A DNA stretch of 64,000 nucleotides, from the NCBI GenBank assembly GCA_031769625.1, contig JAUIMM010000701.1, positions 62,001 to 126,000 of the forward strand, written 5' to 3'. The DNA comes from Taudactylus pleione (lineage: Eukaryota; Chordata; Amphibia; Anura; Myobatrachidae). Made by a program: the position numbers and the translations under genes. The notes beneath the pieces are model-generated. The model had not been told where the DNA came from. It worked only from the letters and a program-made list of their open reading frames with translations, and searched no databases. This document shows, one piece after another, positions 24,501 through 36,500 of the stretch. Every line of letters starts with the position of its first letter. Position 1 is the stretch's first letter.

Positions 24501-27500
24501 TATACCGGTGATGTATATACTACTGAAAATACATAAAAAATAGTGAAAAACCACCGGGCCGCCCTATAGTGGCAGGGACCAACTCCATCCTGTCCAATTT
24601 ATCCCATTATTTAGACCATCTATTGCAACCCCTAGTACAGAAAACTCCATCATATTTGAAGGATACAATAGCTGTCATTAGAGACCTGTCTAATATAGAA
24701 TGGAAATCTACATATAAATTGGTTACGGCTGACGTAACCTCCTTGTACACTATAATAAATCATCAGGCAGGGTTAAATGCAGTGAGATTTTTCCTGGAAA
24801 AGGATAATACACAAGAAGACCTAAAGGATTTTATACTTGAAGGTATTGCTATGATATTGCAAAATAATTTCTTTTGGTTTAGCAATACCTTCTATTTACA
24901 ATTAACAGGAACCGCCATGGGCACCAGGCTGGCCCCAAGCTACGCTAATTAGTTTATGGCGTATTGGGAGAACAATGTAGTTTGGGGTAACCACCAATTT
25001 GGGGACAGCCTGGTGTCATGGCGGAGGTATATAGATGATGTCCTTTTTATCTGGGATGGGGATCAGACCTCTCTGGACTTATTTTGTGAGTATCTTAATG
25101 ACAATGATCTGGATATTGTTCTAACCTTTAAAAGTAGTGATATTTTGGTGGATTTCCTAGATCTCTCAATTTATGTGGAAGCAGGCAGTATAAAAACTAA
25201 GAATTTTGTTAAAAATACGGATTGTAATTCATTTATTGACTATACAAGCAACCGTCACTTAAATTGGTTGAGAAGCATCCCAAATAGTCAATTCCAAAGA
25301 ATCAGGCGGAATTGTACAGATATGGGGGTATATAATGAACAATCAAAAATTCTTAAAGAGCAATTTACATCGAAGTGTTATGATGCCCAGATAGTAGATA
25401 ATGCTAAAACTAAAGTAGGTAGCATCAATCGAATAGAGATGATCCAAGGAAAAATAAAGAATAAAATGAGACCAAAGGGATTTGAGGTACCTTTTATTAC
25501 AAAATATAACAGTCATAAAAAAATTGAAGGGGTAATAAGGAAATATTGGGGGATTTTAATTAATGACCCTTTACTTAGGACAGTTTTGGATGAACGCCCT
25601 AAATTCATTTATAGGAAAGCCCAAAATATTAATGTTGTACGGAGTGCTCTCCCCGTTACCAATATTGAAACTAGAATTAAATCCAAAGGATTTTTTAGAT
25701 GTGGGATGTGCAAAATATGTAAAAGTGGAACATCTAAGATGACACAGTATACATCTACACAAACCAAGAAGGTGTATGATATTAAAGATTTTATAACTTG
25801 TAATACAAAATAGTGTATATCTACTAGAATGTTCTTGCGGAAGCCAGTATGTGGGCAAGACCACTAGAATGCTGAAAGAGAGGCTTTCTGAACATGTCAG
25901 AAATATAAAAAAAGGTTTAGAGACACACAATGTTTCATTACATTTTAAGAAAACACACCAATGTGATATTAAGCATTTAAAATCGTTTTGTGGAATAAAA
26001 TCGGTGTTACCCCATTGGAGAAATAATGATAGGGATGTAAGATTGGCTAAGGTAGAGATGCAGACTATGTTTACATTAAAGACACAAGTCCCTAGGGGAT
26101 TAAACGTAGACTTTGAGATTAAATGGTTTATATAATCTTAATTCATGATGCACTTTAAATAATAACCATATAACCTTTTAGTATTAATAAAATATTGAAA
26201 TAATAAAACCAATTTTTTAATAGATCTCATGATTTTAAATATGTATATTCTGATGTTATTTACTTATTGAGATGCGGGATTAGGATGCACTGTATGTATC
26301 ATATTACAGGTTTATATTTGTTATTAATTATTGTTTTTCTATATATGTTTACTCTTTTTATGGCATGGGAACAATACCAATGGAGTCGCATGTGGAAAAG
26401 AAATAATCTGAAATTGTTCTTTGGGAGCGCTCTATGGATAAAAATATACTCAGTAGGGAGTTTCCGGCAAAGTCGCGATATGCGTTCCACTGCAGAAGAT
26501 ACAACTTCCGGTTTGCGTTCCAAATACCGGAAGACGTCATCATGTACTTCCGGTCATCGAGGCCCGAGCGGAGTTTGAAGGGAATGATGAAACAACGTGG
26601 TATTTTTGGCCCCATGCTTGAAAAAAGAGCACTAAGCTAATGTCCAGTGACACAAGGAGACTGTTTAAACATTGACTGGATTATATCTTGTTATTCACAA
26701 GAAAAGTTTTTATTATTATGAATTGGAATGCTGACATTTTTTAATTATTTATTTATGGGATGGTGATTATGTTTGAATACCAGGAAATTTATTTTTATGT
26801 ATTTTTTACTATATATATTACTGTTGTGTTGGGATGGTTTGTCCGGAGTTTAGTTTAGACCCACTAATGAAGATTGGTGAGTCTATTTGCCAATTAGTGA
26901 TGGGGGTATATAAAGCCCCTGCAGTTAGGCTTTAGACACACCCTGAGGAAGGACCTTAGTCAGAAACACGTTGGTGTAAAGCAGGAGACCTGGATGCAGT
27001 GGAAGGATTTTGGTTTTTTACATCTACCTTGGACAACTTTACCTCTTCTCAGACCGGGTGAGAGGGTGGCACTGTTTGTCCTAACTCTTATCTGCAGATA
27101 GGTTTCCAGGGGAAAGGAATATTTTCCATTATAGTGGATTATCATTTTTTTTGGATGCTGCTATATCAATATATTGGATGTTTTTTTTTTTATCTACTGT
27201 TGGACTATGTTTTATTGTTAAACTGGAATAAATATCACTTTTTTATTGAAAAAAATACCCTTCTGGATACCATTTATGCTCCCATATGGTGAACTAACAA
27301 GTAGCTTCTTGAGTGGATATTAAAGATACCCTTATGTGAACGTCGATACCTGTTCACAGGTAAGCTTTTATATAAGAGGGGTCTTGATGTATGTGGCTAA
27401 TACCTATGCTGATCAGACTGGAAGGGATATAAAAGAAACCTTTATAGGCACTCATCTCATTGGTGTGAGTTTTCAAAGGGAAGAACACCTCCATAAATTG

Positions 27501-30500
27501 AATATTCTAGAAGGATATGTGAACATAATAGATTATTTCATCCTCTCTTTCTCTTTCTGAGATGGTGAGGAATTCCAGACAAGAGGATTATCAGGACCGG
27601 AAGTGTTAGAGGAACTTTGCGCTTGTGGACCACTCATTTTATGTATATGTCGTCATAACCGTACACCCCATAGTATGAGTTGGTGGGAGCCACTTCACTA
27701 GGTAAGTGAGGTGCTGCTCGGAACGTTCCAAGGATGTACATATCCCAGAGCACTGTGAGGCACCTCATGACGTTTCTACCCACACAGTGCGGGAGCCAGG
27801 AAGACTGAGCAGGGTGGGTATGGCCGGATCAGCCCCTACGGTATCCCGCCCTGTGTGACTGCAACAGCCACGTTGGCCTCTTTACAGCCCTGTGTAGAGA
27901 ACAGAGCTGTTTAAAGAAGTTATTGCTAAATATATAGAGAGCTACCTTACTTATATAGACATTCCCTAACTTTTGGCCTTTGTTATGATACTCATGAAAA
28001 CAGTAATCATGTTCGTTCTTTCTTTCTTTCTTTCCTTCATCTTCAAATATAGGGGCATATTCAATTCCAGGCGAAAAGTCCCATGCTTTTCGCATACAGA
28101 ACTTTTTGCCGACATGGCTGGTTTTCAATGCAAAATAGTATCACGCACGTGCCCGCTTTTCCCCGTATTCAATTAGAAATCAGCAAAAACAGGACCCGCC
28201 AAAACTGTAACATACAAAAAGTCCCATCATATTTCGGGAAATCATGCACTGACGTTGGGGATCACTGGATACCCCCTAATAGCCCTGCTGAAGGTATTTG
28301 GGGTACTTAAATGCTCTCACTAGCTGCTATTTCGCGTCTTTGCATAAGTGGTGAAGAATAGCATTTAGAAGTTTTCTTGCCTCAAAAGAAGAAGTAGTCC
28401 CAGCAAATTTGGAGTACCTGAAAATGGGGGCTACCATATTTAAGTTGTGAAAGTGTAGTTTTAAAAAAATCCACCTGCCGCAAGCACCTGCAAACTTAAA
28501 AGCACCTGAGGCATACTTGGGGACCCCCCTGGAGTCTATTTCGCTAGTTTTTAAGTTTGTCCTCCAACTTTGGACTTTACCCCCAAAACTAAAGTACTTC
28601 TTTGGGGTGATCTAAAAGTATTCTCTTTTTTTATAAATTTGACGCAGTTTACATTTAGGGGACTGTCCCAAGGGTGCAGGGGGGTTCCTACAGCTTTGCA
28701 CCCCAAAACCCCAATTCTGCACTTTTTTCAGACTGCTATTCATAGGCAAATCTTTTTCGCCGATTCAAATGCATTGAGTTTCCACACCGGTTGAAGTCTT
28801 TGATATTGACTACGGAGGAAACTTTTCACATGTCGAAATGACGTCACTCGCGATACTTTTCCGCAGAATCAGACTTATCGCTGCTAATTGAATACGGCCC
28901 ATGTGTTCCAGCCTAATACATACAGTATTTTAGGAAAAACTTCTATATTGAAAATGAATAAAATCTTAGGACCCTGCCTGGGTGATGAGCCTAGATTAGT
29001 TTTCAAAAAAAGCATTCACCTTAAAAAAACAAAAGTGTCTCCTAGCTTTTTAAAACAAATAGACTTCCGTAATTGTAATGAGCACAAATTAAATTTCAAA
29101 ACTGTATAAACTGGTTACCTGATAGACAAAAGTTATGCTAAAGATGTGTCCTCATACGCAAGACAACTGGCCCGATTTGTGTGCTGTGCCCTTTTCACTC
29201 AATTTTCTACTTTTTTCTCAATTTTGATCTTATTTCACATATAGAGCCTGATTCAGAGCCAGTCGCTATTTGCGGTCGTTCGTTCCAAAAAAAGGGGTGG
29301 CTATTCAAATGAACCGTTCGCTCTTTGCGGTCTGTTCACGCCTCTATGTCTGAATGAGCGAACAAAACTTGCGGTCGTTTTTTGGATAACTACGCCCCCT
29401 GGCCGCTCGCATCCTACGTCATGTCCGCTATTTATTAGATTAATCGAGTACATCGACCAGCGTATGAACTGCTCGCTATTCTTGTGGTTGGTTTTTCCTA
29501 CCACAAATTTGCGAGCAGTTCTGACTATAAAATAACCCAGTGACGTGGTCAGTGACGCTTCTGTATTAATTATGCACACCCATAAAACGCCCGTTTTGAC
29601 CTTTAAGCACGCTTGCGTTCTAATCTCCACTCCCCGTTTTCAAGCACCTTCCCCTGTTACCACCCACATACGCCTCCTCCTGTCACTCATATTAGCAGGC
29701 ATTCGCTATTTAGCGAACAAACGATTTTCGGCCGCACTGACAGGTTCGCGCATGTGCATGACGATCCGTATGCATGCGCAGTTAGGCAAACATCGCTCGA
29801 ACGAGCGTCCGCTTACGAGCAGCTCTGAATCAGGCCCATAGTGTACTGGTTACTTAGGAATAGTTTTTGTCCCAAAGGAATTGGTATAAAGTCACAGAAA
29901 GCATAATGATGCATGGCAAGGGTCACTCATATCAGACCTGTCTTTTGCATTTTTACCATAGATTTCCTCAATTTTGTGTCTTGCTTTGCTTATAGTGTAC
30001 CAGGCACTTAAGCGGCCCATACACGGGATGATTGTTCGCACAATGTGGCCGCTTTCAATCGATCGTAACGATCAATAGTGCACATAGTGTGTTTTGGTCC
30101 GTTTACGATGCCGATGCGCGTCCCCGCCGTCGTATAGCTGGATCGTAGATCTTACGGAAAAACCGTAAGATTGCGACCTATCGTGTAGAATGTGATACAT
30201 ATGCAGATCGGGATCGTATGCTCGTATGTACAATCGTGAATACCATTTCACCACATCGTGTTGAGAATTTCAAGGGGATAAGCTCAAGGGAAATCGTACA
30301 ACACATCATTAAGTTTCTAAATCGCAGTGTATGGCCGGCATTAGGATTAGTATTTTGTAGCATAATATAAAGTTGGAGATTAAGCATAAAGATGCACTGC
30401 GTGGATAGATTTCCTCAATTTTGCGTGTTAGTTCGCTTATAGTGTACTAGGATTAGTGTTTTGGCACTGCCAAGTCACACGCTAAACCGGGCACAATGAA

Positions 30501-33500
30501 TTTACAGCATTACATGCAAGTACATTAAGCATAGCAGTCATGATTTCTGTTCTTTTTCTCAAGGACATACATTTACTATGGTTCATTATATCAATTGTCA
30601 GTCATCAATTGTTATCTATCTTATCCTTAGTGCACATGGCATTCAATATTTGGGGCATAGTACACATCGTGTAAACACCAGATTTCTTGAACATAGAAGA
30701 AATTCCGCAAAAGGACTTAAAAACAAAACATGCTATAACAAAACACAATAGTGATGCAAGCGTTTCAAACATACAAAATATTTAACGCATTCCACCTATA
30801 ATATGGGCGGTGATAGGTACAATTTATTGTGAAAAAGAGAAGCCTTCTGGATCTTCTAGCTCGGCAAACTATCACCTCAGATCCTCAACTGCGATAAATT
30901 TAGGATCCTCTCAGTTACTGTATTGTTTGTTGTGCATATGCAATAAAACAAAGATTTTTGAGGCCTGCACATAGACTTGCAGCAAACTCTCAAACACATC
31001 CTTGGTAAGAAAACCAGTAACCTGAAACTATGACACTTCTGAAGAAGACTAAAAGGTGCGAACACAAGTAAAGATTTTTTGAACGATTTAACTATAACGA
31101 CATAGTTATCGTTCACCACAAAATCGCTGTTTCTGAGTTATAACGATGAACGAAAATTGTTAAAGCGCGCTCCCGTTTATAGTTCATTTCAGACTGTCCA
31201 ACATAACGATTTTCATTAAGGGAAGGAACATTATTTCGTTCATCGTTCACTTTTCAAGGGAAAATCTGACAATCGTTGGTTACAAAATAATTACGTGTGT
31301 ATGCACCTTTAGTAGTGGTCTAGTTTTAAAAAGTTAGAAATGCAGTTCGGAAAACAAGCGATTGGGAATAGCTAAAAACTACATCTACACCTGAGCCAAG
31401 AAAGCATCTTACAATTTCCACCACCTGTTTGAGAAATTTCAGCCTTTGGGGTACCCTAGTCCATACTTGGTGGATCCGACCAGTTAATGCCCTCTATTGG
31501 AAAGTGGATTATAATCTGCAGAATTTATAAATTTCAGCCCCAGTACCAAAAGATATTTGTTTTTTTTATGCTATCCTCCCAAGATCTTAGTAATGTATCT
31601 GTAAAGCTTTTCAACATAAACAGTAAAATAGTCACTACAAGAAGTGTTGCACTTCTGAAAGAGTCCACTTCCCCCACACATTTTTGATTTAAAAAGAAAC
31701 TAGGTGTAGCAGATTGTGATTATGAAGAAAATATGAGATATGGTAAGAATTTACCCTTGTTATCTCTATTTCTACGAAGTCCATAGGGTTCCTTGGGGGT
31801 ATAGGTGATGACGTCAGGCATCGGGCACCATAGAGTTAAGTTTTCAGCCTCCTAGGATGCACTAGGGTCCCCCTCCTATCCCCCGCCCCCGAGCCAAGGC
31901 ATCTCAGTTACGTACCAAGCCATAGGCCGGAGGATGATAAGGAAGAGAGAAAAAAAAGATCTGGACACACAAGAATCACATTCTCACCAGAGGGAGACGG
32001 AAAAACCGGTGACCAGAAAAAAGCTCGTCTGCAGCACAGGTGTGACAGGGCGGGAGTCCTGTGGAACCCTATGGACTTCGTAGAAATAGAGATAACAAGG
32101 GTAAGTTCTTACCATATCTCATATTTTCTACTTCAGAGTCCATAGGGTATCCACAGGATACCTTGGGGATGTCCCAAAGCAGTATCCTTCAAGAGTGGGG
32201 ACGCTCCTGTGCTGGAAGGAGAATCCGCCGCCCGAAGGAAGCATCCTGAGAGGCAAAGGTGTCAAACGCGTAATACCTCACAAATGTATGGACCGAGGAC
32301 CACGTGGCAGCCTTGCAGATCTGGACTGCAGAGGCACCACGTCGAGCTGCCCACGAAGGACCCACAGACCTAGTGGAATGAGCCCTCACAGAGGATGGAA
32401 CCGGCAGGCCTTCATGAAGATAAGCTTCTGAAATGGCCATACGGATCCAAGCTGCCAAAGTTTGCTTTGAAGCAGACCAACCCTTTTTACGGAAGCCATA
32501 GAGTCCGACTTCCTAAACGAAGAAGTGCGGTCAACATAAATCCTTAAGGCCCGCACAACGTCCAAAGTGGCCTCACCCACCGACAGGTCAGGTGAGTTAA
32601 AAGCCAGCACAACTATTTCCTCGTTATGAAAACGGGAAACAACTTTGGGAAGAAAATCAGGATGAGTGCGCAGCACCGCCCTGTTCCCATTAAAAATCAA
32701 GAAAGGAGGTCTACAAGAGAGCCCCTAAATCAGAAACACGTCTGGCTAAAGCGATGGCCAGAAGGAAAATAGTTTTAGCTGTCAACCATTTAAGATCCAC
32801 TGAGCCCAGTGGTTCAAACGGCGGTCCCTGGAGAGCCCTCAGGACCACAGCTAAATCCCAAGGCGCCACCAGTGGAACAAATGGCGGCTGAATTCTAAGA
32901 ACACCTTGCATAAAGGTGCGCACATCAGGGATTGTAGCAATCCTACGATGGAACCAGACAGACAGGGCAGACACCTGCCCCTTCAAAGAAGCAAGTCCCA
33001 CCTGCACTCTAGACAGACGGAACTCCCGAGGTGCATAACCTCTCGGTCGACACCATTGGAAGAACGTATGCCACACACGATGGTATATTCTTGCAGAAGA
33101 CGGTTTCCGAGCTCTCAGCATAGTGCGTACTACAGAGCTGGAAAACCCCCTGGACCTTAACATGGCCGTCTCAACAGCCACGCCGTCAAAGACAGCCGAG
33201 TCAGGTCCGGGTGAAGACAAGGACCCTGTGACAGTAGGTCCGGTCGTAGCGGCAACCGCAGAGGGATGTCCACGGACAGACCCTGAAGGTCTGACAACCA
33301 GTGCAGTCTGGGCCACGCGGGAGCTATCAACAGGAGCGTCTCTCCTTCCTGTTTGAATTTCCGGATTACCCGTGGAAGGGGGGAAAACGGAGGAAAAAGA
33401 TAGGCAAACCGGAACGTCCACTGGACGGATAGGGCATCCACCAGAGACGCCTTTTCGTCTCTTGTGCGAGACCCGTACACCGGCACTTTGTTGTTGTGCC

Positions 33501-36500
33501 GTGACGCCATGAGGTTGATCTCTGGAAGATCCCACCTGTCCACCAGAAGTTGAAAGACGTCCTGGTGCAAAACACCATTCCCCCGGATAAACGTCCTGGC
33601 GACTGAGAAAGTCGGCCTCCCAGTTGAGGACTCCCGGGATGAATACCGCTGATATGGCCGGGAGATTGCGCTCCGCCCAGATCAGGATGTGGGACACCTC
33701 TACGAGTGCCGCCCGACTTGCCGATTTATGTAGGCTACGGTGGCGTTGTCCGACTGGACCTGCACGGGATGACCGTGGAGAACCCGATGGGCCTGCTGGA
33801 GAGCATTGAAAACAGCGCGGAGTTCCAAGATGTTTATCGGAAGCTCCTTTTCCGCCTGAGTCCATCTGCCCTGGAACAAGTGTGGACCCGATGCCACTCC
33901 CCAGCCCCGAAGACTGGCGTCCGTCGTCAATAGGACCCAGTTCGCCACCCAAAACGGACGACCCTTGTTGAGATAGGTCGTCTGCAACCACCAGGCAAGG
34001 GACAGGCGAACCTCCGGAGTGAGCACCATCGTCTGGGATTTGAGACTCTCAGGCAGTTCAGTCCATTTGGACAGGATCAATTGCTGCAAAGGTCTGGAGT
34101 GAAACTGGGCATATTCCACCATGTCGATAAAAAAAGGACACCATGGAGCCCAGTAACCTCATTGCCGAGTGAAGAGACACACGGCGACTCTGCAGACAAC
34201 TGCGCACCCTCAACTGCAAGGCAGAGATCACAAAGATCCTCTGCTGACTGGAGTCCAACAAGGCTCCGAGGTGCAGAATCCTCTGAGACGGGATCAGGGT
34301 GGACTTTTGCCAGTCAACCAGTTATCAACCAGCCGTGCCGTTGCAGTACTGCAATCGTCAGATCCAAAATAGTGTAGAAGGAGCTCCGGAGATCCTGCCA
34401 CCAACAGAAGGTCGTCTAGGTACGGCAACTTGCGGACTCCCTGCAGCAGACAATCCCATTTGAGGGAAAGCAGGTTGCGGAGCCAACTGGCCCACTAGGG
34501 TTGTAAGCGCTTTAGCGAAACAAGCCCAGTAATTGCCCGAGTCAATAAAAAACACGGCCGACATAGCCCCTCCGCGCTACCCTCCCCCTCCGCTATAGGT
34601 ACCTTACATGTAGTACACAGAAGCTGGAGAGGAAAATAACTTTCAGACATGATAGCAAGTATGTGACCCCTCTCACTGATACGAGTTAGTATAGTGAGAG
34701 AACCGCCCTGCAATCACCGCACCGCAAGGGCTTTAGCAGAAGAGCAGGGACAGTGAAAAGGCTGACAGTAGAATGTGAAAGTACAGGCAGCAGACACTAG
34801 CAGTCACATACAATGCAAAGAAATCAATCCCTGCACCATCAGCGCTGATCCTCAACTACGCAGACACAGGGCCTGGTAGGACTCAGCACTGCATACACAG
34901 ACCTGTTCCAACGGAGGAGAGGAACGCTGGGGGACCCAGACCATGATGCCACCGATCAGCAGCTTCCAGCAGCGTTCACCATGCTTTCATAAAGATGGTC
35001 ACCGAGGAGCAGAGAGGTGGCCGGCCTGGGGGAGGATTGCTGCCACAGCGCCAATCGGCAGGTGCAGAGAGGGCTGTGTGCAGCGGGGGAGGCGCCGGCT
35101 GTGTACAGGGAAGGCGCGCTTCCCTGGCATGCAATTAACCCCTGGGACGCCGCAGCGCTACCGCTCAGCTGCGGTCCGCTGTCCCAGGGGGGTAGTGGAA
35201 CCACAGGTCCGAAAACCTGGCTCCACGCTGCAGCCAGTCCCCAGGGAGCCCCCTGCCTGGGGGCTCCGGACCATGCTTTATGGAAGCATGGTGCACCACT
35301 AGCTGTGACCGCAGATGCCTACCAGCATCCCCGGATCAGTACCAGCGTTCTGGTACCGGCGAGGGTGTAGGGAAGACGGCATGGACGTCAAGCATGACTG
35401 TCCATGCTGTACCTCCAGATGTGCAGCCACAGCTGCCTTGTAGAAAAACTTCAGGGGCTATCCTTAGCCCCCCTCTAAACAGGTGCATCCAACTCCGAGC
35501 CGGGCACCAACGAAACAGATGCCTTGGCTCGGGGGCAGGGTACAGGAGGGGGACCCTAGTGCATCCTGGGAGGCTGAAAACTTAACTCTATGGTGCCCGA
35601 TGCCTGACGTCATCACCTATACCCCCCCAAGGTGTCCTGTGGATACCCTATGGACCCTGAAGTAGAAACTCATCTATTACCCGCACAACATGTTCATCCA
35701 GGATTGTCCCCCAGTTTCTCTAATAGAGGCGGTCTTCTGCCCCTTGTACACCAATCAGACCCATGCATGATATGAAGCTGCACCTTTACATCTATAGCCA
35801 CTTTCCATTTTAGCACCTTCAGCCCCTGTATTACCTTCCTAATAATCAGCACCCTCTTATATCTCCATTCTAGATTACATATAGGTCTGCGAACACAAAT
35901 CTGCAAGTGCGGAGTTACTGTAAGTGCGGAAGACAGCCACACTTAGCCCCGGCCAATAGGATTGAGCCCATTGTTTTTAATCAACCAGAATAATTGGAGA
36001 TAGACAGACACCAGGCTTTGAGTACCATTTACCCCAGCTATTTCTGTTATCACATTTTCTGTAATTTCTTTTCCTGCAGTAAGTCTGGTGGCACTTTGTA
36101 GGAATGTGATCGCTTTCCTCAAGTCTCCTTCGGACACTTCAACCAGAGAAGTTATTGCCTAGAAAAAAAAAAAACAAGTACAGATATCACATAAAACCTG
36201 GCCACTACCAGTATAAATTTTCTTTAGCAAACAGCCTCTTTTTTCCCCATAGCAACTACTTTTTTGTGTGCAGCACTAGGATCTGCCTGCTATTTCTAAT
36301 GCTGGGTATACACTGGCAGATATATTTTGTGTGCACCGGCCAGTGTGTACCAGCGATATGTCTGAACGACGTACATCTGTAGATACAGTCAGGTGCATAA
36401 ATATTGGGGTATTGACAGAATTTTCATATTTTGGCCTCTATTCACCACCACAATGGCTTTGAAATGAAACAAACAAGATGTGCTTTAACTGCAGACTTTC

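Larger units (their letters stand above)
23103..27648 (+). mobile_element. Foldback Penelope-like element (PLE)
   Basis: A 4.5-kb unit. Its core (24219-26618) encodes RT, a CxxCxxC linker and a GIY-YIG nuclease on the plus strand. Its two ~1.03-kb arms (23185-24218 and 26619-27650) are inverted copies of each other. A 14-bp direct repeat, ATGTCGTCATAACC, lies at 23089-23102 and 27647-27660 and probably marks the target duplication. Known PLEs often have partial terminal repeats (pLTRs), sometimes inverted, and many carry hammerhead ribozyme motifs there; each arm here has one. The coding frame is broken, so this copy is dead or depends on others. Confidence 0.85.
28902..30446. repeat. Old tandem repeat hosting two MITEs
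   Basis: A unit with TTTCCTCAATTTTG(T/C)GT, then GCTTATAGTGTAC, occurs at 29960-30000 and 30407-30446. A third, weaker copy near 29216 (TTCTCAATTTTGATC, CACATATAG) is continued at 29838 (ATAGTGTACTGG) once the MITE at 29243-29838 is removed. Without the second MITE (30012-30339) the two clear units are about 118 bp apart. No gene is visible in 28902-29242. Confidence 0.5.
31731..35668 (-). mobile_element. DIRS-type retrotransposon copy D, internally deleted
   Basis: Both terminal repeats are present (3' end at 31731, 5' end at 35668), as is the ICR at 32057-32168. It is 3.9 kb against ~6 kb for copy F. A deletion near 34445 joins the RT YLDD region directly to the gag-like proline-rich region; CTGCA is present at the joint and may have been the microhomology used. 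It lies on the minus strand, sense with RFC4. The terminal palindrome arms are GAGATA (31735-31740) and TATCTC (31761-31766). Confidence 0.88.

Noticed and set aside
24956..26135. Free-standing GIY-YIG homing endonuclease or group I intron
   Set aside because: The domain follows a PLE-type RT and CxxCxxC linker in the same orientation; it is the normal PLE nuclease.
30997..31075. Possible hammerhead (CUGAAGAAGACU...GUGCGAAC)
   Set aside because: The second half is the terminal repeat of the MITE starting at 31051; the core GAAA is absent (GCGAAC) and stem II does not pair. At best it is the 5' half of an interrupted motif.
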